The translations under genes and the position numbers were made by a program. The notes under the pieces are model-generated. The model made no database searches and was not told where the DNA came from. It saw only the letters and a list, made by a program, of their open reading frames with translations. Positions 6,990-13,265 of a stretch of DNA of 13,265 nucleotides are shown in pieces; position 1 is the first letter of the stretch, and each line of letters opens with the position of its first letter. Location of the stretch: assembly GCA_021782195.1 (NCBI GenBank), contig JAJXVI010000014.1, positions 1-13,265 on the forward strand, given 5' to 3'. This DNA comes from a bacterium (GTDB taxonomy: Bacteria > Vulcanimicrobiota > Xenobia > RGZZ01).

Positions 6990-8036
6990 TTACGGTTGCC
7001 CCTGCCCCACCGGAAAGGCAAGGCGCCGGGTGAGCAGTACAACACCACCCTGTCCGCGCGCCTCCATCTCGACTGTATAGTTACCGGTCTGCACGTCACT
7101 GTGGAGATGAACGTCAAGCCTGTAAGTCGTTCCCTGTCGCGTGGCAGGGACATTTCGAAGAACGGCACGCCCATCCGGGCCCAGAACGCTCACCACCACG
7201 CTCTGGACAACATTGTTGGGATCTGCAAGCACCGCGCCAATTCGGAACATTCCGCCAGTCACGATCCCGCTCGGAGGCCTCAGTTCCAATCCTGTAAGGC
7301 TTACAGGCGCGAGCGACACGGTGATGGGACGGACCGCGGATCCCAGCTTCTGCCACCCCTCGCCGTACGCAATCACGCCCAGTTTGTACAGCCCGGGTGT
7401 CGCAGTGGCGGGAATGTGCAGGTGGAGGCTCCACAGTGAACCCTTGCGAAAAGCCTCGCGGTCTCCATTCAGGATGCGTTTGGTGCGGGCTTCCTCCAAT
7501 ACGAAGAAAACGCGTCGCGCCTGGTGTTTCGGATCACTTGTCCGTGCGGTAGCATCAAAATCGTCATTCCGAGAAAATACTGCGCCGGATGCGGGCGTCA
7601 GGAGGCGAAGTGAAAAGCTTGCCTTCGTTACGCTAAGAGTCAGAGTCTTCCATTGCAAGACAGCGTCTCCCTCGCCCAGCACCTCGACCTGCAGAAGATA
7701 ACGCCCGGGAACGGCTGCCAGTGGGACCGACAGTCGCCGAGTCCAGAGTTCGGGCTGGCCGGGAGTGGGACGCCCCGCTTCCGGAGGACTCGCATCCTCA
7801 TCGCCGTTCAAGATGTGGTTGTTCGGGGCAATCAAGCGCACGAAGACGCGACGAACGATAGCCAGTGGATCGGTGATCTGTACTGCCACATCAAAGTGAT
7901 CGCCTGGCATGTAACTCAGGTTGCCGGTGGGTTTTTGCACTTCCAGTCCAACCGACGGGTCCGGCTTCAGAGACCACGCCGGACCTGCCAGGGAGAGCAA
8001 CACAAGACACATCACAACAACAGTAGTAGTTCGCAA
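6990..8036 (-). CDS. Secreted protein with three tandem Ig-like repeats
   Basis: With a TTG start at 8036 the product has 348 residues. It opens with a Sec signal peptide: Arg2, a hydrophobic core VVVMCLVLLSLAG and a likely cut after PAWS near residue 22. The mature part is three repeats of about 100 residues, beginning near VGLEVQKPTG, LRLLTPASG and LELRPPSG. Each shows a Pro-x-x-Gly front, a (F)D-x-x-x-x-x-x-DP strand, VRRVFV or ARRVFF or VQSVVV, and a late PGRY, PGLY or TGNY strand followed by GEG or GQG. ILNGD occurs in repeats 1 and 2. These are Ig-like beta-sandwich features. No catalytic motif, lipobox or transmembrane helix is visible. An ATG at 8060 would place eight extra residues ahead of the signal and has no good ribosome site. 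TTG has AGGAGG nine bases upstream. It is divergent from the mutase gene and convergent with cdd. A periplasmic or surface binding role is inferred. The specific function is unknown. Confidence 0.75.
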   Translation of the reverse strand: MRTTTVVVMCLVLLSLAGPAWSLKPDPSVGLEVQKPTGNLSYMPGDHFDVAVQITDPLAIVRRVFVRLIAPNNHILNGDEDASPPEAGRPTPGQPELWTRRLSVPLAAVPGRYLLQVEVLGEGDAVLQWKTLTLSVTKASFSLRLLTPASGAVFSRNDDFDATARTSDPKHQARRVFFVLEEARTKRILNGDREAFRKGSLWSLHLHIPATATPGLYKLGVIAYGEGWQKLGSAVRPITVSLAPVSLTGLELRPPSGIVTGGMFRIGAVLADPNNVVQSVVVSVLGPDGRAVLRNVPATRQGTTYRLDVHLHSDVQTGNYTVEMEARGQGGVVLLTRRLAFPVGQGQP

Positions 8037-8169
8037 GGTACACAACCTCCTGGGGAGCATCACTTGGCCGCACCGTCCCGCATCCCTGCAAGACTCGACA
8101 CCCGGAAGGGCACGACCGCACCGCGTGGCGAAGCGTGTTGTGAGAAGATTACACACAGGAGAGACATCC
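8037..8169. promoter_or_regulatory. Divergent intergenic region
   Basis: These 133 bases separate the oppositely oriented Ig-repeat and mutase genes and must carry the promoters of both, unless the mutase is read from further upstream. I find no convincing -35/-10 pair on either strand. The mutase ribosome site AGGAGAG lies at 8157-8163, six bases before its ATG. Confidence 0.45.
8046..8051 (-). promoter_or_regulatory. Ribosome binding site deciding the TTG start at 8036
   Basis: On the minus strand this reads AGGAGG, followed by nine bases (TTGTGTACC) and TTG. It is a perfect Shine-Dalgarno sequence that lies inside the coding region if the ATG at 8060 is taken as the start, which argues against that ATG. 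Confidence 0.6.
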
Positions 8170-9852
8170 ATGGAAACCCTTCAACGCCAGGACATTGAAG
8201 CCATTCGCAATGCCCGTACCCGATGGGAAGAGCGTTCAGAGAACGGCAAGCGAGCAAAGCTACGCCAGGGCCTTTTCACAAACAGTTCAGGCCTGGCGGT
8301 CCGTCCGATCTACGATCCAACTGATGCCAGAGGCATCAACTTTCAGAGAGATATCGGCTACCCGGGGGAGTTTCCGTACACGCGGGGCGTGTACGACTCC
8401 ATGTACCGGGGGCAACTCTGGACGATGCGTCTTTTCTCCGGCTTTGCAAATCCGGAACTCACCAACGAACGATATCACTACCTGCTGAAACGAGGGCAGA
8501 CCGGCCTGTCAGTCGCTTTTGACATGCCGACGCTGATGGGCTACGACAGCGACCACGAGCGAGCCCTTGGCGAGGTCGGGCGGTGCGGCGTCGCCATTGA
8601 CTCCCTGGCCGACGTGGAAACGCTGTTTCGCGGAATCCCACTGGACAAGGTGAGCGTATCGATGACCATCAACGGGCCGGCGCTCGTACTTTTCGCGATG
8701 TACGTCGTGGCTGCGGAAAAGCAGGGGATCTCTCCCTCGTGTCTGAGAGGCACCATCCAGAACGACATTCTCAAGGAGTACATCGCCCAGAAGGAGTGGT
8801 TGTTCCCTCCGGAACCGCACATGCGCATCATCGTCGACATGATTGAGTGGTGCGCGCAGCACATGCCGTCCTACAACCCGATCTCCATCAGTGGATACCA
8901 CATTCGCGAAGCCGGGGCGACCGCGGTCCAGGAACTGGCCTTCACGCTCGCTGACGGGTTCTGCTACGTTGAGCACTGCCGTGACCGAGGGCTTGCCGTA
9001 GACGCTTTTGCCCCCCGACTGTCGTACTTTTTCGACATCCACAACGATTTTTTCGAAGAGATTGCGAAACTGCGTGCGGCCCGGCGCATCTGGGCACGCC
9101 ACATGCGCGACCGGTACGGCGCCACGGATCCACGCTCGTGGTTGCTTCGCTTTCACTCGCAGACCGCCGGGGTGAGCCTGACCGCACAACAACCCGAGAA
9201 CAACATCGTGCGCGTCGCATACCAGGCGCTGGCGGCCGTGCTTGGCGGCACGCAGTCGCTACACACAAACTCAATGGACGAGACCCTCGCCCTTCCCAGC
9301 GAAAAGGCAGCGCGCATCGCAGTCCGTACCCAGCAGATCCTGGCCTACGAGACGGGCGTGCCGGACACCATCGACCCTCTCGCCGGCTCCTACTACGTCG
9401 AGTCACTGACGAACTGGATGGAGGAGCAGGCCGAGGAGTACTTCCGCCGGATCCAGACCGAGGGGGGCGTCCTCGACGCCATCCGCAGCGGGTTCTTCCA
9501 GCGCGAGATTGGTCGGGCCGCGTACGACTTTCAGCGCGAAGTGGAGCGCAAACAGCGCATCCAGGTGGGCGTCAACGATTTTGTCGAGGCCGATGAACGT
9601 ATCGAGATTCCAATTCTCAAGATCGACGAAACCATCGAACAGCGGCAAGCCTCACGAGTCCGCGAGCGACGCGCTGCAAGGAACGAACCGCAGGTCACAC
9701 AGTCACTGGCAGCCGTCACGGCCTCCGCCCGCGAAGGAGACAATCTCGTACCTCCGGTGCTCGACGCGGTAAGGAGCTACGCAACGCTGGGAGAAATCGT
9801 GGAGGCCATGCGCCTGGTATTCGGGGGGTACCGCGAACCTCCAGTGCTGTAA
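8170..9852 (+). CDS. icmA: Coenzyme-B12 acyl-CoA mutase large subunit, isobutyryl-CoA mutase-like
   Basis: The product has 560 residues and is the substrate-binding TIM-barrel chain of the methylmalonyl-CoA mutase superfamily, seen in GYPGEFPYTRG, SMYRGQLWTMR, TGLSVAFDMPT, TIQNDILKEYI, SGYHIREAGAT and IDPLAGSYYVE. His244 of SGYH is the conserved active-site histidine. Two residues choose the substrate. The P. shermanii methylmalonyl-CoA mutase uses Tyr89 and Arg207 to hold the carboxylate, and the equivalent positions in isobutyryl-CoA mutase are Phe and Gln. Here they are Phe89 (RLFSGF) and Gln207 (YIAQKEW), so isobutyryl-CoA/butyryl-CoA interchange is the better call. Length and lack of a DxHxxG B12-binding domain fit the two-subunit form (IcmA about 560-570 residues). 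The small IcmB subunit is not in this window. The start ATG 8170 has AGGAGAG six bases upstream; longer reading to 7921 is only open frame over the divergent gene. Many automatic pipelines would name it methylmalonyl-CoA mutase. Confidence 0.8.
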   Translation: METLQRQDIEAIRNARTRWEERSENGKRAKLRQGLFTNSSGLAVRPIYDPTDARGINFQRDIGYPGEFPYTRGVYDSMYRGQLWTMRLFSGFANPELTNERYHYLLKRGQTGLSVAFDMPTLMGYDSDHERALGEVGRCGVAIDSLADVETLFRGIPLDKVSVSMTINGPALVLFAMYVVAAEKQGISPSCLRGTIQNDILKEYIAQKEWLFPPEPHMRIIVDMIEWCAQHMPSYNPISISGYHIREAGATAVQELAFTLADGFCYVEHCRDRGLAVDAFAPRLSYFFDIHNDFFEEIAKLRAARRIWARHMRDRYGATDPRSWLLRFHSQTAGVSLTAQQPENNIVRVAYQALAAVLGGTQSLHTNSMDETLALPSEKAARIAVRTQQILAYETGVPDTIDPLAGSYYVESLTNWMEEQAEEYFRRIQTEGGVLDAIRSGFFQREIGRAAYDFQREVERKQRIQVGVNDFVEADERIEIPILKIDETIEQRQASRVRERRAARNEPQVTQSLAAVTASAREGDNLVPPVLDAVRSYATLGEIVEAMRLVFGGYREPPVL

Positions 9853-9900
9853 TCCGGCACACCGGTTTTCCGTGCAACGCGGAAGACCGCTGCATCTCCC

Positions 9901-9990
9901 TCATTGCCGCCGGTCATTCACCGAGTGGTATCGATCAGGGCCGTGACGTCCAGGGGTGCCTCCCACGCATCATTGCCGCGGATCACTCAC
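9901..9990 (+). repeat. Imperfect direct repeat, two 21-base copies
   Basis: Copy 1 (9901-9921) and copy 2 (9970-9990) both begin TCATTGCCGC and match at 18 of 21 bases by my count, 69 bases apart start to start. They could be paired regulator sites for the downstream gene, or a chance duplication. Confidence 0.4.
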
Positions 9991-10010
9991 ATGTCCCTGT
10001 GGTTTCCGGT

Positions 10011-10042
10011 GAAGAGGCGACTCGGATTCGAGTCGCCTCTTC
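10011..10042. terminator. Perfect 14-bp hairpin, terminator or leader structure
   Basis: The left arm GAAGAGGCGACTCG (10011-10024) and right arm CGAGTCGCCTCTTC (10029-10042) are exact reverse complements around the tetraloop GATT. It lies 158 bases after the mutase stop and 165 before the tricorn-like ATG. No T-run follows on either strand, so it is not a textbook intrinsic terminator. A U-less terminator, an RNA-stabilising stem, a leader element or a protein-binding palindrome are all possible. Confidence 0.6.
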
Positions 10043-10189
10043 ATGCGGCAGGGGGGACTCACCATCGAACCGAATGGGCCGCTCTTCCTCACGCGGCGCA
10101 AAGAGCCGGTCTCGACTGCTTCGTCAGCCAGAAGCCCGCCATTTTCGTTGCACACCTGGCGGGAACGGACCCGCGACGGAGGAAACTCG

Positions 10190-10231
10190 ATGAGAAGAGT
10201 GCGTCCATGTTTCGTAATATTCTGCGTCTGA
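10190..10231 (+). CDS. Possible 13-codon leader ORF overlapping the tricorn start
   Basis: ATG 10190 has the strong site GGAGGA (10178-10183) six bases upstream. It opens a 13-codon frame, MRRVRPCFVIFCV, ending with TGA at 10229-10231. It overlaps the first eight codons of the tricorn-like gene in another frame, while that gene's own ATG has only the weak GAAGAG at 10194-10199. It may act in coupled translation. It may also be accidental. Confidence 0.2.
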   Translation: MRRVRPCFVIFCV

Positions 10232-13200
10232 CGGTTGCCGTTGCGTTACTGCTCACCTGCACCGCACTGGCAACGGCACGGCCACTGCGCCCTTTGGGTG
10301 GGGAAAACCATACATTGATGCGCTTCCCGACCCTCTATGGAAATGCCATCGTCTTCGAAGCGCACGGCAACCTGTGGACGGTCGATCGAAGAGGCGGTGT
10401 GGCCCGACGCCTGACTGCCGACCACGGGTTTGATCTGATGCCTCGTTTCTCACCCGACGGCTCCATGCTCGCATTCACCGGGGAGTACCAGGGAAATGTG
10501 GACGTCTACGTCATGCCCTCCAAAGGTGGAATCGCCCGCCGTCTGACGTTCCACTCCGACGTGGTAAGTCGGGCACCGGCGCGTTGGGGACCCGACAACA
10601 TGGTGGTCACCTGGACTCCCGACTCCCGCAACATCGTCTTTCTTTCGCGACGCGATGCGTGGAACAGCTGGTATGGTCGGCTGTTCAAGGTACCGGTCGG
10701 GGGGGGACTGCCCACCCCGCTTCCTCTCGACCGCGGCGGACTCCTCACCTACAGTCCAGACGGGCATTCCATCGCCTACAATCGCATTTTCCGAAACTTT
10801 CGTACGTGGAAACGCTACAACGGAGGGCTCGCTGCCGACGTATACACCTACAACTGGAAGACCCGGAAGCTCGTTCGAATCACAAACTGGAAAGGTACCG
10901 ACACGTGCCCGATGTGGTACGGGCGCAAGATCTACTTCCTGTCAGATCGCGACAGTCATCGACGAGAGAATCTCTGGGTGTATGACCTGGATCGCAAGAT
11001 TTTCACCGAGATCACACACTTCACCAACTACGACATCGATTTTCCAAGCCTCGGCATCGGGCCGTCGGGCAAGGCTGGAATCGTCTACCAGCAGGGCGGG
11101 AGTCTCTGGGTGCTCGACCTGCCGTCTGGGCGCAACCACTGCATCGACGTCTCGGTACCCGATGACGGCGCCCGTACGGGACCACGCTATGTGGACGCCT
11201 CGAAGTACATCCGCACCCAGGATACCGCGCAACAGACGGACTACATGCTCTCGCCGAACGGGAAGCGCGCGGTCTTCTCCGCACGTGGTGATCTGTTCAC
11301 GGTGCCGGAAAGGCACGGGGCCACACGCAACCTGACCTGCACGAGCAATGCCGACGAGGACCATCCGCGCTGGTCCCCTGACGGCCGGACCATCGCCTAT
11401 ACGACAGACGTCAGTGGAAACCAGGAGATCGCCATCCGCCCGGCCATCGGGGGGGCTGAAAAACTCCTGACAGACTTTCCAACCGGTTTCTACTACCAGC
11501 CGCAGTGGTCACCCGACGCCACTCGTCTCGTCGTACCCGATGCCAACCAGAACCTGTGGATTGTTTCCACCACCGGAACGAAGCCTGTCCACGTCGCACA
11601 GGACCGCTACCAGGAGATCCACGACGAGCGGTGGTCGCCGGACGGTCAGTGGCTTGCGTACAGCATCACCAACACGAACCAGCAGCACAGCATCTGGCTC
11701 TATCGCCTGAAAACCGGCAAGGCCACGAGACTCACCGACCGCATGGGCAACGACTTCTCACCCACCTTCTCTCCTGACGGGAAGTACCTCTACTTCATTG
11801 CCACGCGACACGACAATCCCACCTTCAGCGAAAGCGAGTTCAATGTGGCAACGCTCAAGATGTCGGGGATCTACGTCGCCACCCTGCGCCAGAGCGAACC
11901 CTCCCCGTTTGCGCCGCGCTCCGACGAGGGGGCAGTTGAACCTGAGAAGAAAGTCGTCGCAACATCCTACAAACCCGGACCAATCAAGCCGTTCGCCATT
12001 GACACCGAAGGGCTCATCCGCCGCGCGGTGCCCCTGCCAGTCACAGCCGCCGACATCGCCTCGATCAATGTCCGGGGGGAGAAGGTCTACTACATGACCA
12101 CTCCGCCCGCAACAATCGACGGTCAGCTTCCGGGAGAGAAAACAGCCCTTCACGTCTTTGACATGAAGACCCGCAAGGACACCGTGATTGTGGAAGGACT
12201 CGACACCTACAGTCTCTCTGCGGACGGAACTCGCGTGCTTTACAGCAAGGGGACAACGTACACAATCGCCGATACCAGTCCCGGTACCAGCGGTTCCCCC
12301 AAGAATCCCGTAACGCTCGACCTTACCCACATGATCACCCGAATCGTCCCGCGCCAGGAATGGGGAGAAATGTTCAACAATGCCTGGCGGCTCGTGCGCG
12401 ACCTGTTCGTCCTCAAGAGCATGAACGGAGTCAACTGGCTGGCGGTGCACAATGCGTACGCGCGCTTGCTTCCTCTCCTCGGTTCACGTGAAGACCTCAA
12501 CTACCTGATAGGAGAGGTACAGGGCGAGCTTGCCAGCTCCCACACCTACGTGGGCGGGGGCGACCGTGACAACTACGATCCCACGGTCCGCACGGCGCTG
12601 CTCGGCGCGAACTTTGCCCTCGACAGACAATCAGGGCGCTATCGCTTCGCCCGCATCTTTCACGGTGACAACAGCCGACCGGGTTACCGCGCACCACTGT
12701 GCCAGCCCGGCGTGGACGTCAAGACCGGTGACTATCTGGTAGCAGTGAACGGACACCCTCTGAAGGCCCCGGTCAACCCGTACAGCCTCTTTGTGGGGCT
12801 CGATCACCAGCCCGTCACGCTCACGGTGTCAGATACTCCCGACGGCCCCCGTCGCGAGGTGACCGTCTCCCCGATCACAAACGAGCTCAATGTACGAGAG
12901 CACGCGTGGATCAAGCACAACCGGGAACTGGTGAGCCGTCTCTCGGGCGGACGCATCGCCTACGTCTACCTGTCAGACATGGAGGCGCTCGGCATGCATC
13001 AGTTCATCCAGCAGTTCTATCCGCAAATGAACTGCCGGGCGTTGATCATCGATGACCGCTACAACGGTGGCGGCTTCATCGACCAGATCGTCCTCGAACG
13101 CCTGCGCCGCGTACTGATAGGCATGAGCACGAACCGGGCACGGGCAGCCACGACCATTCCGCAGCAGTTGATCAACGGTCCCAAGGCCTGTCTGCTCAAC

Positions 13201-13265
13201 CATTACTCCGCCTCGGACGGCGACATCTTCCCGTACTATTTCCGGAAATACAAACTCGGGCCGCT
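10207..13265 (+). CDS. Tricorn-like serine protease, S41 family, secreted (3' partial)
   Basis: The 1,019 visible codons run off the window without a stop. A signal peptide (MFRNILRLTVAVALLLTCTA, cut near residue 24) is followed by WD40/TolB-like propeller repeats marked by FSPDG or WSPDG (PRFSPDGSMLAF, RWSPDGRTIAY, RWSPDGQWLAY, TFSPDGKYLYF) over about residues 40-690, as in the six- and seven-bladed propellers of tricorn. Then come a C1-like helical domain from about residue 709 with SSHTYVG (Ser778-His779, matching the tricorn Ser745-His746 pair), a PDZ domain (about 823-895, GDYLVAVNGHPL), and the S41 core with DDRYNGGG (949-956) and YSASDGD, whose first Ser (1001) is the likely nucleophile. 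The catalytic Glu lies beyond the edge; the family runs to about 1,050-1,100 residues. By family knowledge it shortens peptides. Archaeal tricorn is cytosolic; here the leader implies periplasmic or outside action. Confidence 0.92.
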   Translation, partial: MFRNILRLTVAVALLLTCTALATARPLRPLGGENHTLMRFPTLYGNAIVFEAHGNLWTVDRRGGVARRLTADHGFDLMPRFSPDGSMLAFTGEYQGNVDVYVMPSKGGIARRLTFHSDVVSRAPARWGPDNMVVTWTPDSRNIVFLSRRDAWNSWYGRLFKVPVGGGLPTPLPLDRGGLLTYSPDGHSIAYNRIFRNFRTWKRYNGGLAADVYTYNWKTRKLVRITNWKGTDTCPMWYGRKIYFLSDRDSHRRENLWVYDLDRKIFTEITHFTNYDIDFPSLGIGPSGKAGIVYQQGGSLWVLDLPSGRNHCIDVSVPDDGARTGPRYVDASKYIRTQDTAQQTDYMLSPNGKRAVFSARGDLFTVPERHGATRNLTCTSNADEDHPRWSPDGRTIAYTTDVSGNQEIAIRPAIGGAEKLLTDFPTGFYYQPQWSPDATRLVVPDANQNLWIVSTTGTKPVHVAQDRYQEIHDERWSPDGQWLAYSITNTNQQHSIWLYRLKTGKATRLTDRMGNDFSPTFSPDGKYLYFIATRHDNPTFSESEFNVATLKMSGIYVATLRQSEPSPFAPRSDEGAVEPEKKVVATSYKPGPIKPFAIDTEGLIRRAVPLPVTAADIASINVRGEKVYYMTTPPATIDGQLPGEKTALHVFDMKTRKDTVIVEGLDTYSLSADGTRVLYSKGTTYTIADTSPGTSGSPKNPVTLDLTHMITRIVPRQEWGEMFNNAWRLVRDLFVLKSMNGVNWLAVHNAYARLLPLLGSREDLNYLIGEVQGELASSHTYVGGGDRDNYDPTVRTALLGANFALDRQSGRYRFARIFHGDNSRPGYRAPLCQPGVDVKTGDYLVAVNGHPLKAPVNPYSLFVGLDHQPVTLTVSDTPDGPRREVTVSPITNELNVREHAWIKHNRELVSRLSGGRIAYVYLSDMEALGMHQFIQQFYPQMNCRALIIDDRYNGGGFIDQIVLERLRRVLIGMSTNRARAATTIPQQLINGPKACLLNHYSASDGDIFPYYFRKYKLGP

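Larger units (their letters stand above)
9853..10206 (+). other. 354-base intergenic region before the tricorn-like gene
   Basis: No supported gene lies here on either strand. The open frames at 9970-10155 (minus) and 9999-10193 (plus) have no family resemblance or ribosome sites. It does hold an imperfect 21-base direct repeat, a perfect 14-bp hairpin and, at the end, a possible short leader ORF (each listed separately). No clear sigma70 promoter is seen: TTGCAC at 10149-10154 has no matching -10 box. Confidence 0.5.

Noticed and set aside
7921..8169. Upstream extension of the mutase
   Set aside because: The in-frame reading opposes the signal peptide and start of the divergent Ig-repeat gene. 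Mutase homology begins after ATG 8170, which has a good ribosome site.
8170..9852. Naming the mutase methylmalonyl-CoA mutase
   Set aside because: Both substrate-selecting positions (Phe89, Gln207) differ from methylmalonyl-CoA mutase and match isobutyryl-CoA mutase. The 2-hydroxyisobutyryl-CoA mutase option is less likely because that enzyme has Ile at the first position.
9970..10193. Small proteins on either strand in the gap before the tricorn-like gene
   Set aside because: These frames of 61-64 residues have no ribosome sites or family likeness and are explained by chance in GC-rich DNA around the hairpin.
1..13265. CRISPR array, tRNA, rRNA, transposon ends or riboswitch
   Set aside because: I saw no regularly spaced repeats, tRNA cloverleaf, rRNA core segment, transposase motif or known aptamer signature on either strand. 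A covariance-model scan was not possible.

Overview
The window is about 60% GC, gene-dense and bacterial. It holds nine genes, two of them cut by the edges, and no tRNA, rRNA, insertion sequence, CRISPR array or phage gene that I can see. The lineage cannot be fixed from the sequence alone. Type IV pilin-like genes with Sec-type leaders, a secreted tricorn-like protease and a stand-alone coenzyme-B12 acyl-CoA mutase large subunit point to a free-living, didermal, chemoheterotrophic bacterium. Groups such as Armatimonadota or another deep-branching soil or sediment phylum are a guess, not a result.

Layout. (1) Bases 1-147 are the last 48 codons of a sensor histidine kinase. (2) A sigma70-type promoter (213-241) precedes a co-oriented cluster: a GspI/PilV-like prepilin (329-934), a GspJ/PilW-like prepilin (945-1922), a very large 900-residue PilX/GspK-like protein (2091-4793) and an overlapping gene (4736-5977) that joins a PsbP/Mog1-like domain to a YtpQ/DUF1444-like domain. 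The order I-J-K (or V-W-X) is that of the minor pilins that prime type II secretion pseudopili and type IV pili. (3) A two-domain cytidine deaminase (cdd, 6059-6943) lies on the same strand. (4) Convergent to it is a secreted protein of three Ig-like repeats (6990-8036, minus strand). It is divergent from (5) a coenzyme-B12-dependent acyl-CoA mutase large subunit (8170-9852), whose two substrate-selecting residues match isobutyryl-CoA mutase rather than methylmalonyl-CoA mutase. (6) A 354-base gap carries a perfect 14-bp hairpin, an imperfect direct repeat and a possible 13-codon leader ORF. (7) A signal-peptide-bearing tricorn-like protease (10207 to the edge) reaches its catalytic serine just before the window ends.

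How they work together. The pilin cluster is the only clear operon. Its first three proteins should form or prime a pilus or pseudopilus tip, and the fourth is translationally linked to them but of unknown role. The other genes look like separate units: pyrimidine salvage (cdd), branched-chain acyl-CoA rearrangement (mutase) and peptide breakdown outside the cytoplasm (tricorn). Several start codons are non-standard (GTG at 329, TTG at 8036, possibly CTG at 4790). They were chosen from Shine-Dalgarno spacing and leader or domain architecture.
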